Of a stretch of 64,000 nucleotides of DNA, positions 11,532-21,910 are shown in pieces (position 1 is the first letter of the stretch; every line of letters begins with the position of its first letter). Under the pieces are notes generated by a model that worked only from the letters and a program-made list of their open reading frames with translations, searched no databases and had not been told where the DNA came from. Both the position numbers and the translations under genes were made by a program. The DNA lies in NCBI GenBank assembly GCA_030248195.1, contig JASAND010026017.1, forward strand, positions 1 through 64,000, written 5' to 3'. The stretch comes from Trissonchulus latispiculum (lineage: Eukaryota > Nematoda > Enoplea > Enoplida > Ironidae).

Positions 11532-12743
11532 AACTAGCGACTGCGAGAGTGTGTTGCCCACCTGCAAATTCCATTTGGGTCAGAGCTTTATTTCCTAAGA
11601 CTTCGATAGCCTCTCGTTCAAGAAATGGGTTCTTCTGTTATATGATTGGTTTTATTCGAATACAATAATGACGACAACTTTATCCTAAAATGGTTGCCCT
11701 TAAAAGGGCAGTTGGGATAAGTGATTTTTATATAACACTTTGTCAATACTGCTTCATACAAATGGTTGCCCTTAAAAAGGCAGTTGGGATAAGTGATTTT
11801 CCAATTACACTTTGTTAGCACGACTTCATACAAATGGTTGCCTTTAAGCAGAAAGTTGGGATAAGTGATTTTTCAAGTATACCTTGAATATATGCTGCTT
11901 CATACAAATGGTTGCCCTTAAGAAGGCAGTAGGGATAAGCGATATTTTGACTAAACGTCGATTGCAGATTTGAAATCTGCGTCCTCGAATCACCCTAGGA
12001 CCGACTTTTCAGCCACATCGGAGACAAAAAGTTTTTGACCATTTTTGACACCTTCATCTGAAAATGGTTGCCCATAAAAGGGCAGTTGGGATAAGCAATT
12101 TTCAACTTAATATCGCTAAAAGTTACTTGATATACCATTCTAAGCCGTGTCCTAGCAAATACACCGACTCATCTTGACTAACGAGTTCGAAAAACAACTG
12201 ATAATAGGCGTTTCTAGCTGTTTGCTCACTTTTGCGGTCTCCAACAGTGTAACTTTTGGTCATATCTCGAGATCCATACAAGCTAGAAAAATTTCGATTG
12301 CAGATTTGGAATCTACGTCCCCGAATTACCCTATGACCGACTTTTCATCCAAATCGCTGACAAAAAGTTTTTGACCATTTTTGACACCTTCATCTGAAAA
12401 TGGTTGCCCATAAAAGGGCAGTTGGGATAAGGAATTTTCGAATAAATATCGCTAAAAGTTACTTGATATACCATTCTAAGCCGTGTCCTAGCAAATACAC
12501 CGGCTCATCTTGACTAACAAGTTCGAAAAACAACTGATAATAGGCGTTTCCAGAGAACCAGAACCACCACTTTCGATTTTTGAAAATTTAAATTTTAAAT
12601 TCCCTGTCCTGGTCGACTGGGTGGAGATAGAGCGATGAAATTGACGGATGCACACCTTCTTTTCACGCTCTTCAAAATGAGATATTAACCAACCCTGTAC
12701 CCCTTCCCAATCTCGAGATCTAGGGGGGGGGACACCCACCTGC

Positions 12744-12774
<31 letters not shown>
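11532..12774 (+). repeat. Array unit 8, near copy of unit 7
   Basis: Same start, same hairpin repeats and same tail as unit 7. The two form a direct tandem pair separated only by TAA repeats. Confidence 0.65.
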
Positions 12775-12789
12775 CAGACAATAGTAATG

Positions 12790-12820
12790 GTTGCCCTCTT
12801 CCTTTGGAAAGGTGGGCAAC
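12790..12820 (+). repeat. Mini hairpin module 4
   Basis: Stem GTTGCCC/GGGCAAC with the inner CTTCCTTTGGAAAG, preceded by ACAGACAATAGTAATG, between (TAA)n tracts. Confidence 0.7.
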
Positions 12821-12828
12821 ACAATAAT

Positions 12829-13668
12829 AACTAGCGAAGTTGCGAGAATGGGTTGCCGCGGCATTTTCCCTTTGGGGGGACGGATTTTCAGAAGAATGCA
12901 ACAGTATTTTGGTCGTATTTTTCGCTACACGCATTTCCCGAAAATGCCGCAAGCAGAAAAGTTGTTCAGCTCGACGAGCTCCTTCATTTGAGTACCATAT
13001 TGACCACATTTGAAGAAATTTTTTAAAATCCGGGTTTTCGTGAATTCCCGGATTTTCAGTTTTTCGGCTGTAACTTTCGCTAGACGCATTTCCGGAAAAT
13101 GCCGCAAGCAGAAAAGTTGTTCAGCTCGACGAGCTCTTTCATTTGAGTACCATATTGACCACTTTTGAAGAACTTTTTTAAAATCCGGGTTTTCGTGAAT
13201 TCCCGGATTTTCAGTTTTTCGGCTGTAACTTTCGGTAGGCGCATTTCCGGAAAATGTCGTAAGAAGGAAAGTTGCTCAGCTCGACGAGCTCTTTCATTTA
13301 AGTACCATATCGACCACTTTCGGAAAAATTTTTCAAAATCCGGAATTTTCCGGGTCCAATATCTCGAAATCCGTAAATTTTCCGGAAATTTCGATTTCAG
13401 TTTCGAAATCAGCACTATCGAATTACCCTATGCCCAACTTTTAAGCGAAATCGGGGACAAAAAATTTTTACGTTTCCCTTGGTCCCCCCTTACCATTTTA
13501 AAAAATTCCGGGAGCAGCCATTCCCGGAATCCGGGAAATACCGGACTGTCCGCGCTTCAGTCAACACTTCACCCCACCCCAAACCTCCACTGAAAATTTC
13601 AGCCCAATCGGTCCACCCAATCAAAAGTTAGAGGGGGGACAGGGGGTGGTAACGAGATGAAGAATAAG

Positions 13669-13700
<32 letters not shown>
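12829..13700 (+). repeat. Array unit 9 with 155-bp satellite body
   Basis: It starts TAGCGAAGTTGCGAGAATGG like units 3 and 6, carries 155-bp monomers, and ends in the G-run, GGTGGTAACGAGATGAAGAA and a long (AAT)n tract. Confidence 0.65.
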
Positions 13701-13719
13701 CGGACATACCCAGATGAAA

Positions 13720-13752
13720 GGGTTGCCTTTTTTGTGTAAAAAGCGGCAACCC
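13720..13752 (+). repeat. Mini hairpin module 5
   Basis: Stem GGGTTGCC/GGCAACCC, the same leader as module 2, between (AAT)n tracts. Confidence 0.7.
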
Positions 13753-13785
13753 AATAATAATAATAATAAACAGACAATAGTAATG

Positions 13786-13816
13786 GTTGCCCTCTTCCTT
13801 TGGAAAGGTGGGCAAC
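13786..13816 (+). repeat. Mini hairpin module 6
   Basis: Same type and leader as module 4. Confidence 0.7.
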
Positions 13817-13846
13817 ACAATAATAAACGGACATACCCAGATGAAA

Positions 13847-13878
13847 GGGTTGCCTTTTTGTGTAAAAAGCGGCAACCC
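13847..13878 (+). repeat. Mini hairpin module 7
   Basis: Same type and leader as modules 2 and 5; unit 10 follows almost directly. Confidence 0.7.
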
Positions 13879-13880
13879 AA

Positions 13881-14756
13881 CAAGCAAATTGGCATGAATG
13901 GGTTGCCGCTGGCATTTTCCCTCTTATCAGGAGTCATATCTGAAACTGCGTACATTTAAGAGCTTTGGCTCTATTACAACTTTTTATCCACTGAACGAGA
14001 GCTTTCGAATGATACCCATATTGTGGAGTTTCGACACCTTTTAATTTTGACCCATTTTGACTGGTTTCGGCCTTTTTTTGACCCGTTTCATGTCCCGTAA
14101 CTCAGTTTCTGTACATTTTGGTGCTTTGGCCCTATTACAACTTTTTAGCTACTCAACGAGAGCTTTCGAATGATACCGGTATCGACCGGATCCGACAATT
14201 TTCAATTTTGACCCATTTTGGCCGGTTTTGGCCATTTTTGACCCCTTTGCGGCCCCGTAACTCATTTTCTGTACATTTTGGTACTTTGAACCTGTTACAA
14301 CTTTTTATCTACGCAACGAGAGCTTTCAAATGATACCGATATGAGCCCGATCTGAGAACTTTCAATTTTGAGCCATTTTGGCCGTTTTTGGCCATTTTTC
14401 ACCATTTTTCGAATCATAACTCAAAATGAGTGCATTTTCAGGCCTTGACCCTATTACAACTTTTTCATTACTCGTCGAGAGCTTTCGAATGATACCAAAA
14501 TTAGCTCATTTGGACAACTTTTTATTTTACTCATTTTTACTCACGGGGGTGCTCCGGGAGCACCTCTGCTCCCCCGGGGCTCCCCGCGTTTCCGGGAGCA
14601 GTTCAAGTCAAGACCTTCAAAATGAGGTATCAACCACCTCTCTACCTTTCCACCTTTCCATTTCCACCTATCAACCACCTTTCCAATCTCGAGATAGAGG
14701 GGGGGGGACACATACGGCAAGAAATAATAATAAATAATAATAAATAAATAGCGGAC
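13881..14756 (+). repeat. Array unit 10 with 160-bp satellite body
   Basis: It starts AAGCAAATTGGCATGAATGG, then GTTGCCGCTGGC. It carries 160-bp monomers (GAGAGCTTTC at 13997, 14158, 14318 and 14477), the GC-rich palindromic block and the G-run/TAAA tail. It is the last full unit. Confidence 0.6.
14542..14602 (+). repeat. GC-rich palindromic block, second copy
   Basis: Almost identical to the block at 9133-9200, at the same place within a unit (after the 160-bp monomers, before the common tail). Confidence 0.7.
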
Positions 14757-14770
14757 ATACCCAAGTTAAA

Positions 14771-14802
14771 GGGTTGCCTTTTTGTTGAAAAAGCGGCAAC
14801 CC
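14771..14802 (+). repeat. Mini hairpin module 8
   Basis: Stem GGGTTGCC/GGCAACCC; the leader ACATACCCAAGTTAAA resembles that of module 2; flanked by TAAA repeats. Confidence 0.7.
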
Positions 14803-14835
14803 AATAAATAAATAAAGAAACATAGCCATAACAAA

Positions 14836-14870
14836 GGGTTGTCTTTTTTTTTAAAAAAATGCGACAACCC
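14836..14870 (+). repeat. Mini hairpin module 9
   Basis: Stem GGGTTGTC/GACAACCC, near twin of module 1, with the same leader ending CATA(T/A)CAAA. Confidence 0.7.
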
Positions 14871-14880
14871 AATAATAAAT

Positions 14881-16815
14881 AATTTATAACTTGTAACTTA
14901 TAACTTGTAATAATAAATAATAACTTATATAGTTAGGAATTTGTAGAGATTAAGATAAATAGTTATACTCTACTCTACCCCACCCTTTCTTGGAAAAAAG
15001 GCCCTAAGAGATGCGTAAATGCAATACCACAAAATCCAGCGCAATGACTGCACGAGTAGGTTTCAGCGGGATGCATTTGCTATTGCGTCTTTCTAGTCGA
15101 GAGCTCTTCCTTGAACTGTGAGCCTTGTCTCCCTTAATCTGCATCTTGCTACTGGTTGTGTTGGAAGATAGAACTAAGAAAATAAGACTGTAAAAACGGC
15201 TGAATTATAATAAAAAGTTTAGCTTGGACTCGCGGGAGACTTCCGAACCAGTCTCAACTAATTCCAGCTAATGAAAATTAACACTTTGAAAGTTAAGCAT
15301 AAGCTTATTAATTCTTGACTGAAAGGTCAACTTTCATTCATTAGATCCAACGAACCACGCGGGAAAAAGTTTGACGCAACTTAGGTTGAATTGTCTTCTG
15401 TGGGCAAAATATGATGTTCAGACGTACGAAAATAATTGCAGCGTTGATTTTCTTTAGCACCAAACATACCATTTGAAGAAATAAGCTTACTGTTCGAATA
15501 ATCGGGTATAATTCAGTTAATAAACTACAATTTCATTAATTGAATTAACACAACATTAACCTGTTCCACTCTGGATGATACTTTAGAGAGAAGTCCTTCT
15601 AAAGAAGCAGCATTGGAGGAGCCAAGTTGCGCTTCCCAGAGCACATAGGGTCGGGACGCTCCTTTATTTTAATGCAAAGACCTAATTAATTAATTAAGTT
15701 AATCAACTAAAATTATTCAACGCAGGATACAGCTTGATTTGATTAAGAATTCAGAAGTAGTGACGCTTCACTTACAACCGAACCCTCCCCTCATCAAGCT
15801 CAGCTCAGATCCTGTTGAAGTTCCAAGTTCCCAGTTTATGAAAGCAAATGAGAATTCAACTCTTGCTAAAACATTAGTTTCAGCAACGTAGACAAACTAA
15901 TTAGAACAGACTGAATGACTGCATACCAGATATGTCCAGGAGGCAAATTGGGGGGCTCCAAGAAACCGGATTTTCGGGTTTTGAAACTCAAAGGTCCAAA
16001 ACTCCGAGGTTCGATTCGATCCCTATCCTGGGCACTTTTCTTCACATCATTCAATCCCAATTGCAACCTTTCACAGACACAAAGATTTCCTGAATTTTAG
16101 CCAAAAGATGAAAGGTTTTGTGACTTCAGTTAAAGTGTCAAACATCGACCATTTCCCAGAAACTGTTTTGTACAGTGACCAACCGATAATTACTAACAGC
16201 TCTTGAAAAGACAAAAAAAGAATCCTGTACTTGGATAACCATCTAAACTATGAAATGCGCAATTAAGTAGTTCACCCGTCACACCCTCACCTTTTATGTA
16301 CCTATCAATCACAGATAGTGTGCTGATAATTGGAGTAAGATCGGCAAATAAGCTAAATGTTTGGCTTCGTCTGAACTGAATTAATAAACTAATAACCCGA
16401 TAAACTGTCTGATGAATTTTAATATTCAGCATGAGTACGCCTCAAAGCATTCAACAATATTTGAGGAAAGGTGAACTGCCAGCAAAAGCTTCCTCATAAC
16501 TTGAGTGTATGGAGTGAGACGCTTTTCCGCCACTTTGTTACTTAAGGCAGCAGTTGCACAGTAAATCTCCTATACACGTTGGAAGCCACAAAGCCTAAAG
16601 ACTTAATGAGCTCCTATATATAGCATAATCCCAAAAGCATCCTACAAGAGCTAAACAGCCTTAGGGCTTTCATTCAACTTCCATGAATTCTGTAACGGGT
16701 ACTTCGTTAGTCTTTGACACCCCAAGAATGTGAAAAGTGGTCAACAGTAAACTGTGTAGGATCTAAGCTACAGTAGAAAGTGGAAATCTACAAAACAATC
16801 TTTTAGCACACAATT
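14881..16815. other. Intergenic sequence
   Basis: No convincing gene or RNA. The first 60 bp are AT-rich degenerate repeats of TAACTTGTAACTTATAAC type. Confidence 0.55.
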
Positions 16816-19045
16816 TTAGTTGGAAGTGTTTAATGCCAGAGTACAGGATAACAATAACAAAGCATTGTGGTACCAAAATATAATACTAGTGACCTGCAAC
16901 TCAAAAGACACAGCAGAGCCGATTGTCCGGCAACTTAAGCTGAGCCTTTCACATATATAGAGAAGTCGCATTCTGTAAAGCATTTTCTTAGAAATAGCAG
17001 TATTAGCAGCATTCACCACACAATTAGGTAAATTATTCCAAATTGTACAGACACGATTTGAAAAGAAGTTTTGACGACATATTACTCGGGCACGCTTCTT
17101 AAATAATTTAAAGTTATTACCGCGACTATTTGGATTAGTGGACAATTCGAAGAAGTGATCAAACGGTAAATCAACAAGCTGATGAATAATTTTGTAAGTA
17201 AAAATTAAGTCTTTTACTAGACGGCGTTTTTCCAAGCTTTCCAAGTTTAACTTCGCCAAACGTTCACAGTAGGTCAATGAACAGAAACCAGCTAATCTTT
17301 TAGTGAACCGTCTTTGTACATTTTCAATAAGGTCAATATCTTTAACGTAATACGGTGACCATACTTCAGAAGCATATTCTAGTTTAGGTCTAACATAAAT
17401 CTTGAATAACTTAACCAAAAATATTGGATCACGACAAACAAAACATTTAAATATTAGGTTTACAGTTCTATATGCTTTGGCCACAATTTCTGCATAATAT
17501 CGATCAAACTTTAAGTTTGTTTGCATAATTACACCAAGATCCCGAATCTGCTTTACAGATTCTAACGGGCGATTATTAATGTGATATACATGTAGAGGAT
17601 TATTATTACCGATGTGTAAAACAGCACATTTAGAAACAGCAACGTCAAGTTGCATTTCCATAAGCCAGTTTGAAAGTCTAATGACATCATCTTGTAAAAG
17701 TTGAGTAGCCGATTTCAATTTAATTTCTAAGTATAGTTTGGAGTCATCTGCGTACAACTTTAACTTGAATTTCGAACTACGGTTTCTATATCGTTTATGT
17801 AAATAAGAAATAAAATAGGACCTAAAATACTACCTTGTGGTACGCCTGAGCTTATATATTAGCAAAACTTGATCGGTTTCCGTTAAGTTCAACAAATTGT
17901 TTTCTATTGCTCAAATAATCTTTTAGCCATGCCATGACAGAATTTGGAAGCTTAAGTGCGGCTAGTTTGGTGAGCAACTTTTTGTGGCAAACACTGTCAA
18001 AAGCTTTTGCAAGATCCATATAAATAACATCGACACATTCGTTACAGTCGGTAGCTTTAGTCCAATCGTTTAAACATTGTAGTAGTTGGCCAACGGTGGA
18101 ACGATTTTTGAGAAATCCATGCTGAAGCAAAGAGATAAATTTATTTTGTTGAAGGTACGAGATCAAGCAGTTTGCAACTATAGACTCCATATACTTACTG
18201 AAACTGATTAATAAACTTATGGGCCTATAATTACTAACCACAGATCTGTCACCTTTTTTAAAAACAGGAATAATTTTAGCGATTTTCCAGTCCAAAGGCA
18301 ATCTACCAAGCGCAAGAGACACCCTAAAAATAGTAGAGAGAGGTATGCACAAGGATAGAGCTAACTTTTTTGTAAAGAACTGAGGTAATTCGCCGTAGCC
18401 AGCACTTGACTTATTTTTTGCATTGCATAGACACTCATAAACCGACTGTTCCGTGAACTTTATTTCAGGGAACGGAGAAATTTGCTGTTTCGCAGTGCAA
18501 TTAATTTCGTGACCGTTGTCTTCAGTAAAAACAGATTTAAAGAAATCATTAAACATTTGGGACTTTTCAAGATCATTTGTAGTTAACGTGTTCTGAGATA
18601 TTTGCAAACAAGGAATATCTACTTTGCATTTTAACTTTGATTTCAGAAAACGCCAAAATTGGCCATCGTTTTTGGAATTTGCAACTTTGGTCTCCGCATA
18701 GAGACAATCACGTCTGCGCAACTTCCTGGTCAGGTTACTGGACTGTTTCCACTTTAACTTATTTAGATCCGTAGAAAAATTTCTAAACTTACGGTATAGC
18801 CGTTTCTGTTCCAAAAATGACTTTTTTGTTTCAGACGAAAATTTATGACTATGGACACTACGCTTTTGGTTTACCAGAGGGACGTACTGTTCAATTGCAA
18901 AATTTAAATATTTTATTAAGACTTGCCAAAAATCGTCTACCGTTACGCAAGAACTGAAAGCATCAGGCCAAGAAATGTTCAATAACTTGTGCAGCCATGA
19001 ATTGATAGTTGCTGTACCTGATTTATGTTGATTATAATATTTAAA
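16816..19045 (-). pseudogene. 5'-truncated, frameshifted CR1/Jockey-like LINE reverse transcriptase
   Basis: Two open frames form one broken ORF2. 17852-18982 encodes the RT fingers and palm start (YRPISLL, HGF..NRST, and VDVIYMDLAKAFDSV with the first catalytic Asp). 16816-17757 begins at the YADD catalytic box and continues with the CR1/Jockey-type C-terminal region (RPKLEYASEVWSPY, VQRRFTKRLAGF, WNNLP). The segment between them still encodes [14 protein letters not shown] and YINDIE, but in a different frame, so at least two frameshifts or stops separate the parts (near 17855 and 17765). In-frame homology runs upstream to a TGA at about 19047. The endonuclease domain is absent. This is a dead 5'-truncated copy, related to but distinct from the intact LINE at 29706-34373. 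Confidence 0.9.
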
Positions 19046-21180
19046 GATCGCTCAAATCTTGTTTATTCTTAATCTTGTCTTTACTTAGCAGCTGAGTCTA
19101 GCAGGTCATATGCTGTACGGATTTCCCACTATTAATAAGTTTCTAATCGAAATCCATCGTTGCTGCCAAAACGTTCTGTTAGAAACTTTGTCTTTCTACA
19201 GATAGACAAAGTAAGATGACTGTGTTTTAACCCCTGCTATACCTATCAAAATAGTTAAATTTTAATAGGTGCAAAAACAAACTGTTATATTCTTCAGAAA
19301 TGGTTGAAATGGTTCAAAACCGTTGTCCAATAAATTATACAGTCTCATGCAAAATGATTAATGAGGAAAACGTTTCTATCCCACTTTTGAAAAACGCTTC
19401 CGACGGAGAAGCTTTGTCGCAAATTCATTAGTGATTATAGGATTTTCAGGAAGTTGTCTACCTATCTTCTTCTTCGAATAAAAACAACTAATTCAAAAAC
19501 AGCTCTCATCAGAAATGGAACATCCTATCGTGAAAACGTGCAAAAGATACCGATGGCATAATGTTTAAGTGTACGAAAGAATAAATTCGTGTACCACGGA
19601 AGACCCGAATAGTTGAACCGTTTGCTTCAGAAATTCAGCTCAGTGTAAACCAGGAGACACCAGTTTACCAAAGAACACTGAATGATTTGGTATTATTATT
19701 TTGCTCTCGTTGACCGACTTAAACTGAAATTAAAAATAAAATCACCCACGGAAACAACACTGCCCCTAACCACCCACCCAATATTGTTACAACATTTCGG
19801 CAATGAGAAACAGCACTAACATGAAATAGCCGACTCCGATATAGGTATGTATTATTACAGATTTAAACTGAAAGCCGCCGGGTTCACCCCGCCCCCCCCC
19901 CAGAACTTCTACTCCTGCACATGTATGACTATGAAAAACTGGAAAGTGGGTAACTTATCATTACGAGGTAATTTTAAACAACTCATCTGTATGTTTCCTT
20001 ACAGCCCATCAGTGGAGTCCAAATTCTTCTTTGTTTAGATCTGACAAAAACGCCAGTAATGTGTGATTATTTTCCAGCCGTCTTACCCCATAAATATGAC
20101 TGGCAAAAATTAAAGACAGCTAAACTTTTGCAAACTGTTTCAAGCAAATCCCTAATATTGCCACTGAAGAGCACATGATTATTTCTTTTCTCAGAAAATA
20201 CAATCAGGTCAACTAAATGGGACAAAAAATGAAGAAGTTTTTCTCAGGCCTTTTTCGACCTTGAAGAGTCTTTATTAAACTTTTTTTAAAGAAACATACG
20301 TCTTCTCTACTTTTACGTCTTCCAGAAACTTGAAGTATCAAATGAGCCAAACAGTTTGACTACTCTGAATGAAATGAAACGAAAGGAAATGCGAAAACAT
20401 TGAAATTCCGAAAGAAGCAAACTAGGTCGGTCAAATAGCATATTGGATAGATAAGTTGTAATTATTAGATAAATAATTTTAATATAAAACCAAATTATAA
20501 TATTTATCAACTGCTAAAATAATATCCCATGAATTAATCGTATGCTAAGATCGAAATGTTTAATTGCACTACAAGTGTTCAGTTACAGCTTGTTCAATAA
20601 GACATATTTAAGGAGTAACACTTGATAATGTTAACACTAATACACTTGACGATGAAAGTTGGGTTTGGGATTAGATCGAGTAAAACGGAGGTTGGCACAG
20701 ATTAAGTAAATCAAGATTAATAGATTAAAAATTAAATCAATTCAATTCAATTCAATCAATCAAAGTAAAACAGATAGCAATTAAGTATTAGATGACTATT
20801 CTTATTTTTGATTCATTACATCAGTACTGAATTACTTCTTTCTTTGCTTGCCAGACTTAGGTGGTTCAAAGCTTTTTCAAATAATTAAATTTTTCACAAG
20901 TAACTACGTACATCCATTGTCTTTTAGGGGCAGAAAATGAAAAGAACAGTTAAATCCATTCTTGTGAACTGTATTTTATCTTCTTAATCAATTTACGTAA
21001 TTGCTAAGTTCCAGTTCTGCTTTCTCCATTGCCTGCTAAGAAAAAATATAACATCCAATGATTAAAAAAATTCCGTTTGCGCTACACCGGAAGCATAGGT
21101 CAAGAAGAACATATGAAATGGCTGTATATGTATGTAATCAAAAACGCACTTTGTGATTAGTCTTCCAACCCAGCACTGAG
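19046..21180. other. AT-rich intergenic sequence
   Basis: No convincing gene. The region contains one copy of a dispersed repeat (about 19345-19460) and a C-run at about 19886. Confidence 0.55.
19345..19460. repeat. Dispersed repeat, copy 1
   Basis: About 110 bp containing ATGATTAATGAG, CTTCCGACGGAGA and TTCATTAGT, matched in the same orientation at about 46095-46200. Nothing else is known about it. Confidence 0.6.
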
Positions 21181-21910
21181 CACTCTTAAAAAGACTCCTG
21201 TAGAAATTACAGGAATTCTTGTAGTTTTCTACAAAAGTGCTCCTGTGCGGTCAGTCACTAGCGGAGCTTCCTGTATTTTCCACAAAAGCAACTTTTCTAT
21301 TTTTTACCGGCCTCTCGAATAGTAAAAATTACAGGAATTTCCTGTATAAGATACTAAGGAAACCCTGTAGTTTCCTGTTTAAAATACTAAAGAAACCTGT
21401 AGTTTTGTTCGACTTTTTTGACAATCCTAAGTCAGATACCAAACCTGTAGTTTTTACAAGACAAAACCTGTAAATTTTACTGGAGCGACCTGTTATTTCA
21501 AAAATGGGGGGGGCAGGTGCGGGGCGGCCGCTCCCAAAATATTTTCGGCAGGGAGCGGCCGTTACAAAAAAATTCACCCACGGGGTGTTGAAAGACTGAA
21601 AATTTGAAAAAATTCAAAAATTTCAGTCTTCAAAAATTGTGATCACTGTGGCCCTTATATACTCAGTTTGCGTTATATCAGCGTATCGAGTACTTTCCTG
21701 TAGAGTAAACCTGTGAACCAGTGAAAACTACAGGTATTGAATACTGGTCTAACTTGCAAACCAATTCTACCAAGGTATGTCCGGTAAAAAACTACCAACG
21801 ATGTCCTGTAGAAATTACAAGACCTAACCTGTATTTTCTACAAAAGCATTTGTATTTATCATCTACAAAAGTGATTCCTGTAGTTTCTACTGGAACATTT
21901 CCAAGAGTGA
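21181..21910. repeat. Degenerate CCTGTAG/CTACAGG repeat field
   Basis: The motif CCTGTAG(A/T)(A/T)(A/T)T and its complement recur every 30-60 bp, often as CCTGTAGAAATTACAGG-like palindromes. The small ORFs here are by-products. A GC-rich inverted repeat interrupts the field. Confidence 0.65.
21525..21561. repeat. GC-rich inverted repeat
   Basis: CGGCCGCTCCC at 21525-21535 and GGGAGCGGCCG at 21551-21561 form a perfect 11-bp stem with a 15-nt loop. A run of G precedes it. It is a strong local composition contrast. Confidence 0.75.

Larger units (their letters stand above)
4063..14880 (+). repeat. Head-to-tail array of about ten (TAA)n-tailed retroposon-like units
   Basis: Units begin with variants of TAGCGAAGTTGCGAGAATGG followed by GTTGCCGCGGCA. 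They end with variants of CCAATCTCGAGATAGAGG, a G-run and GGACA, then a TAA or TAAA microsatellite. The next unit starts directly after that microsatellite, always in the same orientation. Bodies differ: 155-bp monomers, 160-bp monomers, or 73-bp hairpin repeats. The ORFs in this region are by-products of the repeats. The 3' tail style matches non-LTR retroposition, so these may be non-autonomous retroposons that insert into their own tails. That mechanism is inference. Confidence 0.75.

Noticed and set aside
10436..12430. CRISPR-like array
   Set aside because: Repeats are imperfect, the spacers are themselves repeated and the context is eukaryotic; no cas genes.
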